The position numbers and the translations under genes are program-made. The notes below the pieces were generated by a model. The model ran no database searches. It was not told the origin of the DNA and saw only the letters and a program-made list of their open reading frames with translations. Below are positions 1-8,372 of a DNA stretch of 64,000 bases, one piece after another. Positions within the stretch are counted from its first letter, which is position 1. The number at the start of each line of letters is the position of its first letter. The DNA comes from Polytrichum commune (Eukaryota > Streptophyta > Polytrichopsida > Polytrichales > Polytrichaceae), in assembly GCA_950295325.1 (NCBI GenBank), contig OX485807.1:1614501-1678500 (forward strand), read 5' to 3'.

Positions 1-1454
1 AATGTTACTATCCATGATTCATATTCTAGAGTAGGGTCGGACGGTGGGGGGATAGTAGTGTGGGAGTGATTTATTATTTCTTGGGTGATAATAGGATGAT
101 TACGCCAATTTGGGTTGTTTTTTACGATGTAGATTACCTTGCGGATGAGGTGGTAGGTAGATAGGTTTAGTTTCCAATGTTTTTGGGATTTCTTTGGAAG
201 GTATCCTCCTTGTTTGGCTATATGAGTTGGTAGATTGGGTATCGGTGGTGCGGTACATGTTTCTGGGACGGTGGTGGTGATGTGGTCGGTGAGTGTGTTA
301 AATGAGGTACAAGCTAGTTGTCATTGTTCACTTGTTAATTGATTATTTTGTAAGAGTTGGATGAGCTCCTCTATTTGGTTTGAGTGTGTTTCAAAGAATT
401 TTGTGCGAAATTCTTCAAGTTTTTCCTTTGGTATTGGATTAAGTATTCTAGGAGGTGGCTCGGAGGTTGTAGTTGGAATTTTGGCAATGAGTGTGTTTAG
501 GGGGATTTGTAGATGTATGGGTAGGTGGTCGGAGTTTAAATTAATATTTTGGTTGGTAGTTGAGGTGTATAGGTTATTGTTGGGTGTTTTGATGAAGAAG
601 CCGTCAATTAAGCTATTTTGTGTGTAGTTGTTTTTTCTTTGTCTTGAAAATTTTGTGTTTGTCGGGACATATGATAAGTCAAGGCCGGTTGTGAATGTTC
701 GCCAAAGATAGTCCTCTGTTTGGGGTGGTGTGGTTTGTTGGTCGTTTTGCCTACCAATTAAGGCGATGTCTCTATTGAAGTCTCCACATAAGATGTATGT
801 ATGATTAGGGTGAAGGTTTATTTGATTAGTTATGGTATTTTGTATGGTGGGGATGAGGGGGATGTCTTTCTTATGTGAGGGCATGTATAAGTTGATTAGA
901 AGCCAAGGTTGTAAAGGTTGGTTTGCTATGCGAGTGATTTGGAGGAATGGGGATATATCGGCGGGGGTAGGGATTTTAGATAGATTACTTGGAAATGCAT
1001 GTGTTTTATGAATTAGTAGAAGTAGGCCACCTCTATAGCCTCTGTAGGTCATTCTTTGGCGTGTGACCCTGGTGATGTTATGTGTGTTGTTAAAGAAAAG
1101 TTTGTATTGTGGGAATAATCTTTGGATGTGGTTGGTGGATTTAGTGGCGGATAACTTAGTTTCTTGTATGGCGATAATTGAGGGTGGTCTTTGGGGATTA
1201 GTAATTAGGTCTTGTAGGCATGGCATGGCGGTGTTAAGAGAGGAGGCATTCCATGTGATAGCATATGATTTTTGGCTTGTTAGCGGGGGTAGGCTAGTCG
1301 ATAGGGGTAAGTTTTGTGTCGGAGGGGGGTTAGGGTGAGTGTATTCATTTATGGGTTCTTTGTATCTTAATGCCTCTAGTAGTAATTGTCGTGGTAAATA
1401 TGGGAATGCTTCACTCATGTTTTGAATGGTAATTGTGTCGGGATTTAAATGCAT
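1..1454 (-). pseudogene. LINE element 1 ORF2: APE-type endonuclease domain and start of the RT linker (interrupted, partial)
   Basis: Endonuclease/exonuclease/phosphatase (APE-like) domain that would nick target DNA for target-primed reverse transcription. Counting from the methionine at 1454, the family's catalytic and structural residues are all visible: Asn69 (TWNAS), Glu98 (IQETK), Tyr190 (INLYMPS), Asp225 and Asn227 (GDFN), Asp284 (LIDGF) and Ser308-Asp309-His310 (NSDHLP). A TGA at 321-323 stops the frame after residue 377. The same frame then stays open to base 1, with text such as KHWKL and NPNWRNH, so the TGA looks like one mutation (CGA to TGA is possible). Upstream of 1454 the frame also stays open to about 1560, where a run of six C on the sense strand shifts it against the preceding segment. 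RT itself is off the window. Confidence 0.88.
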
Positions 1455-1543
1455 ATAGTCATATAATTTTTTGTGTATGGTGTTAGGTGGTGTTATGATG
1501 TCTTTATAGATGTTGCGGAATTGTGTGTACGGGTGCGGGGTGT

Positions 1544-1903
1544 TTATATGTCTTTCGGGGGGTTTGTTAGTGTTGTCATTGTTTCTAGTAGTTGGGATGT
1601 CCAGTCTTGAGGTGGTGGTAGGTGTAGGTATGTGTTACATATTTCTATGGATGGGCTAATCATTACAATTAATGCGTAAATGATTCGTGGAGGGGGGTGG
1701 TTTATGTGTGTTTGTATGTATTGGTATAAATAGGGGAACGTGAGTATTGTTTGTGTATGTAGTGGGTGTGAGGCTTGAAGAAAGGGTTGAAATGTTTTGG
1801 CTAGGTGTTGGTATTCGGGTTGGAATTTGATTGTACTCGGTATAAAGTATGTCGTTTGTCTTCTTTTGTGGTCCGTGGGGTGTGTGTTTAGGAGGTCGGG
1901 CAT
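1544..1903 (-). pseudogene. LINE element 1 ORF2 segment just after the second 2A-like motif
   Basis: A 119-codon segment in the same frame as the upstream ORF2 segment that starts at 2782. It begins with the Met that directly follows the second NPGP motif (MPDLLNTHPT). It contains basic and Pro/Ile-rich sequence but no domain I recognise. It ends at a TAA only because the frame slips by one base in a C6 run around 1555-1560. In the alternative frame the protein runs on into the endonuclease segment. I therefore read it as the spacer between the 2A site and the APE domain, broken by a one-base indel, not as a separate gene. Confidence 0.6.
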
Positions 1904-1927
1904 AGGTCCGGGGTTGGGTTGGATATC
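1904..1927 (-). other. Second 2A-like ribosome-skipping motif (DIQPNPGP)
   Basis: Sense codons gat-atc-caa-ccc-aac-ccc-gga-cct encode DIQPNPGP, preceded by the hydrophobic stretch LLLILQCG and followed immediately by Met. The 2A consensus is D-(V/I)-E-x-N-P-G-P after a hydrophobic/Gly segment. Here Glu is replaced by Gln. Variants at this position are known in 2A-like sequences of LINEs, but activity of this one is untested. It lies in the same frame as the first motif and 94 bases downstream of it, with one TAA (1955-1957) between them. Confidence 0.7.
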
Positions 1928-1954
1928 ACCGCATTGTAATATGAGTAGTAATTG

Positions 1955-2782
1955 TTAATTGTGACATTTAATTGTTATGCTTGATGGTGGTTTGGGGAGG
2001 TCATGTAGGGTGTGTGGGGGGGGCCCCGGGTTGGTTTCAATGTCCCCACTAAGAGCTATAAGTGTGGTGTTATTCCATATGTAGTATTTTATAAGTTTAA
2101 TTTTGGGAGTTTTTAGGTGTGTGTGTGTGAGGTAGAGGATGTTACTAATGTGTATGGTGGGTTGAATGGGTGGGATGGGGGTTGGGATTGTTTGGAATAT
2201 GTGTTGGGTGGGATGTTGTGTATCATGTGCGTGGTTGGAGTGTGGGGAGGTGATTGGGGATTTGTGATTATGTTGATGTTTTAATGTTAGAATTGGGGTG
2301 AAGTTTTGTGTGTTATGTGGGTAGTGGAGGTTATGATATGGTGGGGTGGTGGAGGTGTTGTAATTTGTTTGATATGAGAGGCTTAGGTATGTTGGAGGTA
2401 ATGTTGTTTTATTTAGCGTGAGGTTGTGGTGGTGGGCGTATGTTAGCGAAAGGGTGAGGATAGTGAGTAAGATGTAAGCTTGGGATAGGGTGGGTAGGGT
2501 AGATTTGTGAGGTGGGGTGAGTGTGTTATGTGTTTGTATGGTGTTTGTTAGGATGATGTGGTGTGGGTTTGTATAACTTTGGGTATATGGGTCTTTGTAT
2601 TTATTGGTGTTGGGGTGGTATATTGTTGTTGTTTGATTAAGTCTAAGGTTGTTGGTGTATGCGGTAAGTGTACTAATTGTGGTAAGTGCAAGTGTATGCA
2701 TTTTATTTAGAATAGAGAGATAAGTAGTACAAAGTATGTGTATGAGTATCGTCCATGTGTATGCTATGGCTATTCTATTCAT
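1955..2782 (-). CDS. LINE element 1 ORF2 N-terminal segment with hydrophobic stretches and a 2A motif
   Basis: 275 codons, starting at an ATG that overlaps the ORF1 stop (ATGAATAG, 2775-2782). The protein is Thr/His/Asn/Pro-rich. It has a hydrophobic stretch at the N-terminus (about residues 5-24) and another near 101-120, which could act as signal or membrane segments. Residues 247-254 are a canonical 2A core, DIETNPGP. A TAA follows 21 codons later. Beyond it the same frame continues through a second 2A-like motif into the pol leader, so the TAA is probably a mutation in one long ORF2. If the first 2A works, this segment would be released from the endonuclease-RT polyprotein during translation. 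The function of the released piece is unknown. Confidence 0.7.
   Translation of the reverse strand: MNRIAIAYTWTILIHILCTTYLSILNKMHTLALTTISTLTAYTNNLRLNQTTTIYHPNTNKYKDPYTQSYTNPHHIILTNTIQTHNTLTPPHKSTLPTLSQAYILLTILTLSLTYAHHHNLTLNKTTLPPTYLSLSYQTNYNTSTTPPYHNLHYPHNTQNFTPILTLKHQHNHKSPITSPHSNHAHDTQHPTQHIFQTIPTPIPPIQPTIHISNILYLTHTHLKTPKIKLIKYYIWNNTTLIALSGDIETNPGPPPHTLHDLPKPPSSITIKCHN
2021..2044 (-). other. 2A ribosome-skipping motif (DIETNPGP)
   Basis: Sense codons gac-att-gaa-acc-aac-ccg-ggg-ccc encode DIETNPGP exactly, preceded by TTLIALSG. This fits the 2A rule (D-V/I-E-x-N-P-G, skip before the last Pro) and the usual upstream hydrophobic/Ser-Gly context. 2A-like sequences are known upstream of the endonuclease domain in some non-LTR retrotransposons, for example trypanosome L1Tc and sea urchin elements. 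The position here is the same. The next codon is also Pro. Confidence 0.85.
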
Positions 2783-3947
2783 GAAGAGGATATTGACCTT
2801 TGTGAAGACTTGATGGGGAGTTTCTAAAGTGAGCGCTATGGAAACCCGGTGGAGCTTGTTGTGGCATGGTGGTGTCCCCCGCGTTTGTGGTGGTGAGGGA
2901 GGTGCTTGGTGCGGATGGAAGTCTTGCGACGGTGGCGTGAGGGGGGTCCGGCGAGGTGGTGGCCAATGTTTGCATTATGTTGTGCATGCGGTTGTTCGAT
3001 TGTTGGAACTCCATAGCCATGGCACTCATGATGGTGTGTATGTTGGTCGCATGAGTCTTGAGGGTGTCCGTGGAAGCCTCAATGCGTAAGTCCGTATTGA
3101 GGTTAATGTTGTGTGTGAGTATGGTAAGTTTGTCGTCCATTGTCTCGGCAAGTTCCTTCATCGCCTTTGTGAAGAGCTTCTCCGAGACTAGCGGGGATGA
3201 TGCGGCGGTGTTGTGCATTGCTTGGGCCTTTTGAGCTATGACCTCACGTACGGGGGCTTGTGCAAGCCGGATGGCGGTTTGATTTGGTGCGGTGCCATCT
3301 ATACTCCCTTTGTGTGGCACGAAGTCTACTCGCCTTCCTAGTACGTATGCGGACTTATGTAACCACTCCGTGTACACCGCCGCATTGAGACATTGAATAT
3401 GACACCAACCGGCTTGCCGGTCATCGTCCATGTTGGTCTTGTGTCCAAAAGTGACGCCGGTGATGTTCTCCTCTCCAAAGAGCCTCTTGAGTGTTGTGGT
3501 AATCGTGGATTGGGACTCGCGTTGGGGTAGGTTGTTAGCCACAAGCGTGGTACTTATCCTCAACTCCGAAGGATTGCTCATGTCTTTATCCCTTGTGATG
3601 CTTACCTTGAGTTTTTCGGCATGGAAAGTAAGTCCGTTGGTAAGGATGTCGTTCTTTGACTCCTCGGTGGTGAGTGTAATGAAGGCGAAGTCCCTCTCCG
3701 TTTCCGACTTGGTAAGGGAAAGGATTTCCACTTCACGCCCGTCGTAGTAGAAATCCTTCATGAGGCTCCGGAGTATATCCAATGCCGTGTGGATACGGAG
3801 GGCTTCACCCTTAAGGTGTAGCCTCATGTTCTTCGCCTTGGTAATTAGCTCAAAACCTTTCTCAACTTTCCCAATGACCCTCTCTCCATCACCCATTGTC
3901 ATAACAAAGGCTCTTTCACCACGGAGTAGTGCTAGTCTGTCTCTCAT
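2775..3947 (-). CDS. LINE element 1 ORF1, C-terminal part (possible RNA-binding domain)
   Basis: 390 codons from an ATG at 3947 to a TAG at 2775. The same frame continues upstream through a TAG at 3981 into another long segment, so this is probably the C-terminal half of one ORF1 protein. Residues about 130-215 have an alternating strand/helix pattern (ISTTLVANNLP ... GWCHIQCLN ... RRVDFVPHK) that could be an RRM-like fold, common in LINE ORF1 proteins. That assignment is tentative. A helical stretch around 240-320 could be a coiled coil, and the C-terminus is Pro/Ser/Thr-rich. The last codons overlap the ORF2 ATG by 8 bases, suggesting coupled reinitiation or frameshifting for ORF2 synthesis. 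Confidence 0.65.
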   Translation of the reverse strand: MRDRLALLRGERAFVMTMGDGERVIGKVEKGFELITKAKNMRLHLKGEALRIHTALDILRSLMKDFYYDGREVEILSLTKSETERDFAFITLTTEESKNDILTNGLTFHAEKLKVSITRDKDMSNPSELRISTTLVANNLPQRESQSTITTTLKRLFGEENITGVTFGHKTNMDDDRQAGWCHIQCLNAAVYTEWLHKSAYVLGRRVDFVPHKGSIDGTAPNQTAIRLAQAPVREVIAQKAQAMHNTAASSPLVSEKLFTKAMKELAETMDDKLTILTHNINLNTDLRIEASTDTLKTHATNIHTIMSAMAMEFQQSNNRMHNIMQTLATTSPDPPHATVARLPSAPSTSLTTTNAGDTTMPQQAPPGFHSAHFRNSPSSLHKGQYPLHE

Positions 3948-3980
3948 TGGGAATTGAAGGTGAATTTTGACAAACCCACT

Positions 3981-4898
3981 CTAATTCCTTGTAACCGTAT
4001 TGATGCCGATGTCAATCGGGTTGGAGTAGGTGGTACCTAGTGGCATATTCATGCTCCGGAGTCGCTCCAAGCATGCAATTTTGACTTCTCTCCTATTGAG
4101 TTTCTTGTATTCACCGTCGAAGCGAATGGTGACGTGGAATCCCTCGGTGAGGCCCGTGTCTTGTGATATCTTCTCGTACATCGGAATTTGCGTGAAGTGG
4201 AGGTGTTGTCCGGTTACCGCATCCGGGCGCTCGTTGGGGTAGAGGAATTGCTTTGTTCGCGGGAATGCTCTTCGTAGTGAGCGAAATTCTTGTATCTCAT
4301 TGGTGGGCGTGCCAATTTTGACAAACTCTTCATCGGTGCACGTCTCCTTCAATTCTTTCTTTCCACGTAGTATGGCTAGTGTTTCATGCATTTGAAACCC
4401 GAGCCACATGTGTCCGGTCATGTCGATGCTTAGGGAGGCCGATCTCCTAGCACGCGCACTTGGTGGTGTTGGTGTGGGTTTGTGTGAGACGTCGGGCGTG
4501 GAGGTGGCGGTGTAATCGTCGGCCTTCCTTCGTTTGGTGGATTGGCTCTCCAAGATATCTTCAATTCGAGGGTTGCGGTATTGGAGTGTTGGAGGCGTGT
4601 TCTCGGTGTGGTGTGAGGAATTGTTGGGTAGTGCATGGGCGGCTTGTTGTGAGGTGCGCTCGTATGTCAATTGAAGTGAGCTCCCTCCTCGTTCCGGGGA
4701 CACGTTTTCAAGCTGCGCGTCCATGTCAAGATCTTCCATGTCGAACTCATGAGGTTGATGTGGATGCGGGGCCTGATTTGAGAGCTGGGACGTGAGGGGA
4801 GCTGGCGGCTGTGATAGGACTTGCTGCCGAAACTCCATGTACTGGTCGTTGAGTGTGGTCGGCTGCTTGGTACCTGTAGACTGATTAGCATTTTCCAT
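3981..4898 (-). CDS. LINE element 1 ORF1, middle part
   Basis: 305 codons from an ATG at 4898 (MENANQSTGT) to a TAG at 3981, in frame with the segments on both sides. The first half is Gln/Pro/Ser-rich with an acidic patch (EFDMEDLDMD, residues 51-60) and a short basic nuclear-signal-like run (KRRK, 122-125). The second half is a more globular, charged region (about 160-305). No family is recognisable by eye. The single TAG before the next segment could have come from CAG (Gln) by cytosine deamination. It is treated as part of ORF1 because of the shared frame and the lack of any other interruption over 11 codons before the next Met. Confidence 0.55.
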   Translation of the reverse strand: MENANQSTGTKQPTTLNDQYMEFRQQVLSQPPAPLTSQLSNQAPHPHQPHEFDMEDLDMDAQLENVSPERGGSSLQLTYERTSQQAAHALPNNSSHHTENTPPTLQYRNPRIEDILESQSTKRRKADDYTATSTPDVSHKPTPTPPSARARRSASLSIDMTGHMWLGFQMHETLAILRGKKELKETCTDEEFVKIGTPTNEIQEFRSLRRAFPRTKQFLYPNERPDAVTGQHLHFTQIPMYEKISQDTGLTEGFHVTIRFDGEYKKLNRREVKIACLERLRSMNMPLGTTYSNPIDIGINTVTRN

Positions 4899-4952
4899 GA
4901 GAATAGAGCGTTGGAGCCGGGGATTACCTTCTATATCAGTGATGCTACGGTG

Positions 4953-7571
4953 CTAAGCGTCAGATGTGCCGGGGTGATGTGGGAGTTTATTGATGCAGTG
5001 TCGGGGGCTGGGATTGTGGGTGTTGCATTGGGGAAGTCGTGGTTGTGGATGCTGATGTGGAGATGCTCCTGGGCGGATTGCTTGCTGTTGGGTTCTGGCT
5101 TTCGGTCTGGGTTGGTGTTCTCTGTGCTGTAGGTTGATTGTGGGAGCACTGCTGCTAAGGACTCGTTGGGGTAGCCGTTCGCTAATTGTTATCGTTGGTG
5201 CTGTGCAGGTGTTGTTTCTCGATTGGTGTGCGGCAGGGTGGAATGTAGGCCTAATCTTCAGCTGCGACTTCGGAGATTCTGGTTGCAGAAGATCGGGGCT
5301 AATGGGGCCGCTGTGGTGAGTTGCCGGGTGGAGCTGGGCGTGTGCTGTGTTGGGGCTGCTGGGAAGAGTTGTAGCTGAATTTGCCGAATGGAGCTGATCG
5401 CAGTGGGTATGGTGTGTATGGTGAGGACCTGTGGGGAGCGCTGAGCTGTGGGTTGAGTCGGCGGTCTCCTGGGAGCGTGGTTCTTGAGCGATGGTGGATG
5501 TGCTAGGATGTGAGGGGGGGAGGTGCTGTTGACTACAGTGGGGGAGGACTATTGAGAGGAGAATGGGAGTGGAGTGAAGAAGAGGCTGTTGATTATGGCT
5601 AAAGAAGAGGAATGTGCGGGATGGGAGTGAGGATTCCTGATGTGGTAATCCGTGAGAGGTGTGGAGTGAGGTAGAGGAGGTGAGGGTGGAGTGTTGATAG
5701 TTGTGTTGGAATGAGAGTGAGAGAGGGGTGTCGAATGTCTCCTTGTTGCACTTGTTAAGTAGTGGGGTGTGGAGGCTATTGTGGCTTGTTGGGGTGTATT
5801 TTCCGTTGTTGGCTGACAATGTGGGAGGATGGATCCGATTGTGGCGCTTTGTTTTTTGGGGGTGGTCTGGGTGGGAGTGGGATTTGTGTAAGAGCTTGGG
5901 TTGGGTGGGTATGAGCTGTGGGGGTTGTTTATGGGGAGTGATGAGGTGGGGGGTTGTCATTTTGTGTTTGGTGGGCACTGTTTTGAGAGGTTGTGATCTG
6001 GGTTGTGTGTTTTGTGTGGTGGTTATAGTGGGGTATGTGTGTGTGTCATGTTTAATGTGGGTGTTGTGTGTCCTGGGGTGTGTGTCAGCGGTTTGTTTTG
6101 GGCTTATTCTGGGGGTGTAGAAGGATAATTTGGTTTTTGGAGTTGGGTGATGGCTATGGGCGTATGTTTTGTGGGCGTTTGTGTAGGTTCTTCGGTGCGC
6201 TGATGGGTGTGTGGCGGCGGTCGGCCTGGGAAAATGTATTTGGTTCCGGGGGTGGGTGGGCGTGTCTGGGAGCAGCGCTATTCGCGTTGGGTTGCTAGTG
6301 TTGCTTTGGGGTGTAGCTAGTTTGGGCTGTGGGTACAGGTGTGCGGCAGTTTGATTTTTGGGTAGCCGTTTGAGTGTGGCATTTTTACTTTTAATGGGCG
6401 TGAGTGGGTTTTCTGTGGGGGGGTGGATGCATGTGTGGTTGATGTGTGTGAGGTTATGTATGGGTGGATGATTGTGTGCTAGGGGAGAAGTAGTTGGTGT
6501 TGGGGTGAGTTGGGGGCTTGTGTGGGTGGGTGTCATTTCGGTAGAGTGTTGCGTGGGCTTGGGTGGATTTGCTGTGTGTTCTGCAACTGTGGGTGGCCGT
6601 TTGAATTCGTGTGGGTGTGTGAATTTCTCCCAGGTAAGCCGCTGTCTGTGCATTTTGATTGGTTTTATTGTGGTATTTGTGAATGAAGTGTTGCTAGCAT
6701 GTAGCTGGGGGTAGTGGGTTTGTGTGAATACTGGGTGATCTGGAGTCAGGGTGAGGAAGTATGAGGGGTACTGAGACAGTGGGGTGGTGTGCGAAGGTTT
6801 GTGGTAGTTGGTTGTGTTGTGAAGGGTGGCGCTGGGTGAGTAGGTGGTGCTTGTCGAGGAGGTACTGGTGGGATGCGAGGGGGGCCGGAGTTGGGCTGCG
6901 GTGTCGGTATTGTTTCGGCCCGCGTTCGTTTGCAGCTGCTGGGTAGGGTGAGTTTTGGAGGGGCTTTCGTGGGAGCATTGGTATGCTTCTCGGGAGTGTT
7001 CGAATTTCTCCGAGGTAAATTTTTGTTTGAGTATATTGGGTGATCTTTGTGTGGCATTTGCTTGTGAGATGGGGGGTGAGGGTGTCTTCGAGGTGGGGGG
7101 CAGTGTTGGTGCAGGTGCTGGGCTTCGTGTATGTCGGGGTGTGGATGCGGGGAGTGTGTGAGTGATGCGGGGTGGCTGTTTGGGTATGGGTTTTTCTGTT
7201 TGTGAGTGAGTCAGTCTTTGTGGGGGTAAGGATGTCTGCGAGTGAGAGGGCTCTGTTTGTGTTGGCGAGGAGCTTCGGGTACTTCGGAGTGCTGGTGCGG
7301 GGAGCGTGTGAGATTTCCTTGGCGGCCGTATGTGTGCGTGTATTTTTGTTTGTGGCTGTATCGATCTATGGGGATGTGAGGGTGATTTCGAATTGGGGGG
7401 CAGTGTGTGTGTGTTAACGTGTGAAGTAGATGTGTTGTGTGTATTTTGTTGTTTTGTGTGGACTGGCCCGGGCTTTGATGGGTTAGCTGGGGGGGGCGGA
7501 TCGACTAGATTTTGGGAGGAAGCACGCGTCTGTGCTTGCGGTGGGCTGCCGTATTTGTCGACATGCCGCAA
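4953..7571 (-). CDS. LINE element 1 leader frame: Pro/Thr/Ser/His-rich low-complexity protein
   Basis: An uninterrupted 872-codon frame, in register with ORF1 downstream and ending at a TAG (4953-4955). The protein is extremely rich in Pro, Thr, Ser, His and Gln. It contains imperfect repeats beginning THTLP or SHTLP (starting near residues 55, 88 and 138) and two related charged patches (KFTSEKFEH and RLTWEKFTH). The sense strand is C/A-rich, which lowers stop frequency. However, the other frames on this strand hold no open run longer than about 100 codons here, so the open frame is probably under coding constraint. It could be an N-terminal extension of ORF1 or a separate protein. No function is assigned. 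Confidence 0.5.
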   Translation of the reverse strand: MRHVDKYGSPPQAQTRASSQNLVDPPPPANPSKPGPVHTKQQNTHNTSTSHVNTHTLPPNSKSPSHPHRSIQPQTKIHAHIRPPRKSHTLPAPALRSTRSSSPTQTEPSHSQTSLPPQRLTHSQTEKPIPKQPPRITHTLPASTPRHTRSPAPAPTLPPTSKTPSPPISQANATQRSPNILKQKFTSEKFEHSREAYQCSHESPSKTHPTQQLQTNAGRNNTDTAAQLRPPSHPTSTSSTSTTYSPSATLHNTTNYHKPSHTTPLSQYPSYFLTLTPDHPVFTQTHYPQLHASNTSFTNTTIKPIKMHRQRLTWEKFTHPHEFKRPPTVAEHTANPPKPTQHSTEMTPTHTSPQLTPTPTTSPLAHNHPPIHNLTHINHTCIHPPTENPLTPIKSKNATLKRLPKNQTAAHLYPQPKLATPQSNTSNPTRIALLPDTPTHPRNQIHFPRPTAATHPSAHRRTYTNAHKTYAHSHHPTPKTKLSFYTPRISPKQTADTHPRTHNTHIKHDTHTYPTITTTQNTQPRSQPLKTVPTKHKMTTPHLITPHKQPPQLIPTQPKLLHKSHSHPDHPQKTKRHNRIHPPTLSANNGKYTPTSHNSLHTPLLNKCNKETFDTPLSLSFQHNYQHSTLTSSTSLHTSHGLPHQESSLPSRTFLFFSHNQQPLLHSTPILLSIVLPHCSQQHLPPSHPSTSTIAQEPRSQETADSTHSSALPTGPHHTHHTHCDQLHSANSATTLPSSPNTAHAQLHPATHHSGPISPDLLQPESPKSQLKIRPTFHPAAHQSRNNTCTAPTITISERLPQRVLSSSAPTINLQHREHQPRPKARTQQQAIRPGASPHQHPQPRLPQCNTHNPSPRHCINKLPHHPGTSDA

Positions 7572-7775
7572 GGGAGGAGTCGTCCAGTGGTGAATCTTGG
7601 TAAGTGTGCCTGTGTGGATCTTGGTGTGTGCAATGTCATTGTGTGTAGATCTATGTATGTGTAGGCACTGATGGTGGATGATATCGCTTTGTATGAGTGT
7701 TGTGTGAGTGTATGGCCGAGTGGGTTGTGTGTATAGACAGTATACAAGAAATGAGGTTAGGGTTTCGATGTACCT

Positions 7776-8372
7776 CTAGTGGGTTGGAGCAGTATTCGCT
7801 AAGTGGGTGTTGGCTGTGTGTGGGGGTTGCAGGTGGGTGTTGCTGCTCGAAGGCGGCGGCGGGTTGATGAGGGGGCCCCTTCGGAAGTGCCATCTGCACT
7901 CTGCTCCTGCTCCGGTGTTGTTGGAGAGTGGCTGTGGCGCTTGTGATATGGGTGGTGGAGGGCGTCGGTGTAGATCTCGGCTAGTGCAGGGTCTGGAGGT
8001 GTGTAGGAAGGTAGTTTTAGGGTTGGACTTGTAGAAGTGCAGTACCTGAGGGGGGCTGCAGAGTGTGTATAACACTATTACAATGATAAGAAAACGTTTT
8101 CGAGAACTACTCTGTTGTTGCCTGCTGGATCTGGTGTCTATGGTATTGTTCGTTGCCGCTAGGGTTCGGTGTTGTTGTTGCTGAGACTCCTGTTTGTTGC
8201 TCCATCTTCGGTGGATGCCATTGCTTTCTTGATGGTGCGTTGTTGTGGAGGATGTTGTTTGTGTCGACCATCTGGTTTCTGGGTTGGGAGTCTCTTCGTT
8301 GTTGTGCGGCCAGGCGGGGATCGGTGCGGCGGCAGCGTCCATGGCTCTCGGTGTTGGTCCCATTTCTTCCAT
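7776..8372 (-). CDS. LINE element 1 first reading frame at the 5' end
   Basis: 198 codons from an ATG at 8372, essentially the first base of the element, to a TAG at 7776. The frame is the same as the 872-codon frame and ORF1 below it, and it is open between 7776 and 7571. The region 8372-2775 is thus one frame of about 1866 codons broken only by three TAG codons. The protein is Gln/Ser/Thr/Pro-rich with one hydrophobic run (FLIIVIVLYTL, about residues 94-104) after a basic RKR. No domain is recognised. It may be the true N-terminus of a giant ORF1, or leader sequence that happens to be open. Confidence 0.4.
   Translation of the reverse strand: MEEMGPTPRAMDAAAAPIPAWPHNNEETPNPETRWSTQTTSSTTTHHQESNGIHRRWSNKQESQQQQHRTLAATNNTIDTRSSRQQQSSSRKRFLIIVIVLYTLCSPPQVLHFYKSNPKTTFLHTSRPCTSRDLHRRPPPPISQAPQPLSNNTGAGAECRWHFRRGPLINPPPPSSSNTHLQPPHTANTHLANTAPTH

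Larger units (their letters stand above)
1..8372 (-). mobile_element. LINE element 1: 5' portion of a large non-LTR retrotransposon with 2A-like motifs and an APE endonuclease
   Basis: Seen: the minus strand carries, 5' to 3', a Pro/Thr/Ser-rich leader frame, an ORF1 region, an ORF2 whose start overlaps the ORF1 stop, two 2A-like motifs and an apurinic-like endonuclease. The frame is still open at the left edge, where reverse transcriptase should follow. The plus strand is strongly G/T-rich, so the sense strand is C/A-rich, as in elements 2 and 3. The 5' end is placed at about 8372, where an older L1-like coding frame breaks off. Target-site duplications cannot be tested because the 3' end is outside the window. 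The copy is decayed: in-frame stops at 7776, 4953, 3981, 1955 and 321, and a one-base frame change near 1551-1562. With the RT-to-end part of element 2 added, a full copy would be near 13 kb, which is long for a LINE. Confidence 0.8.
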
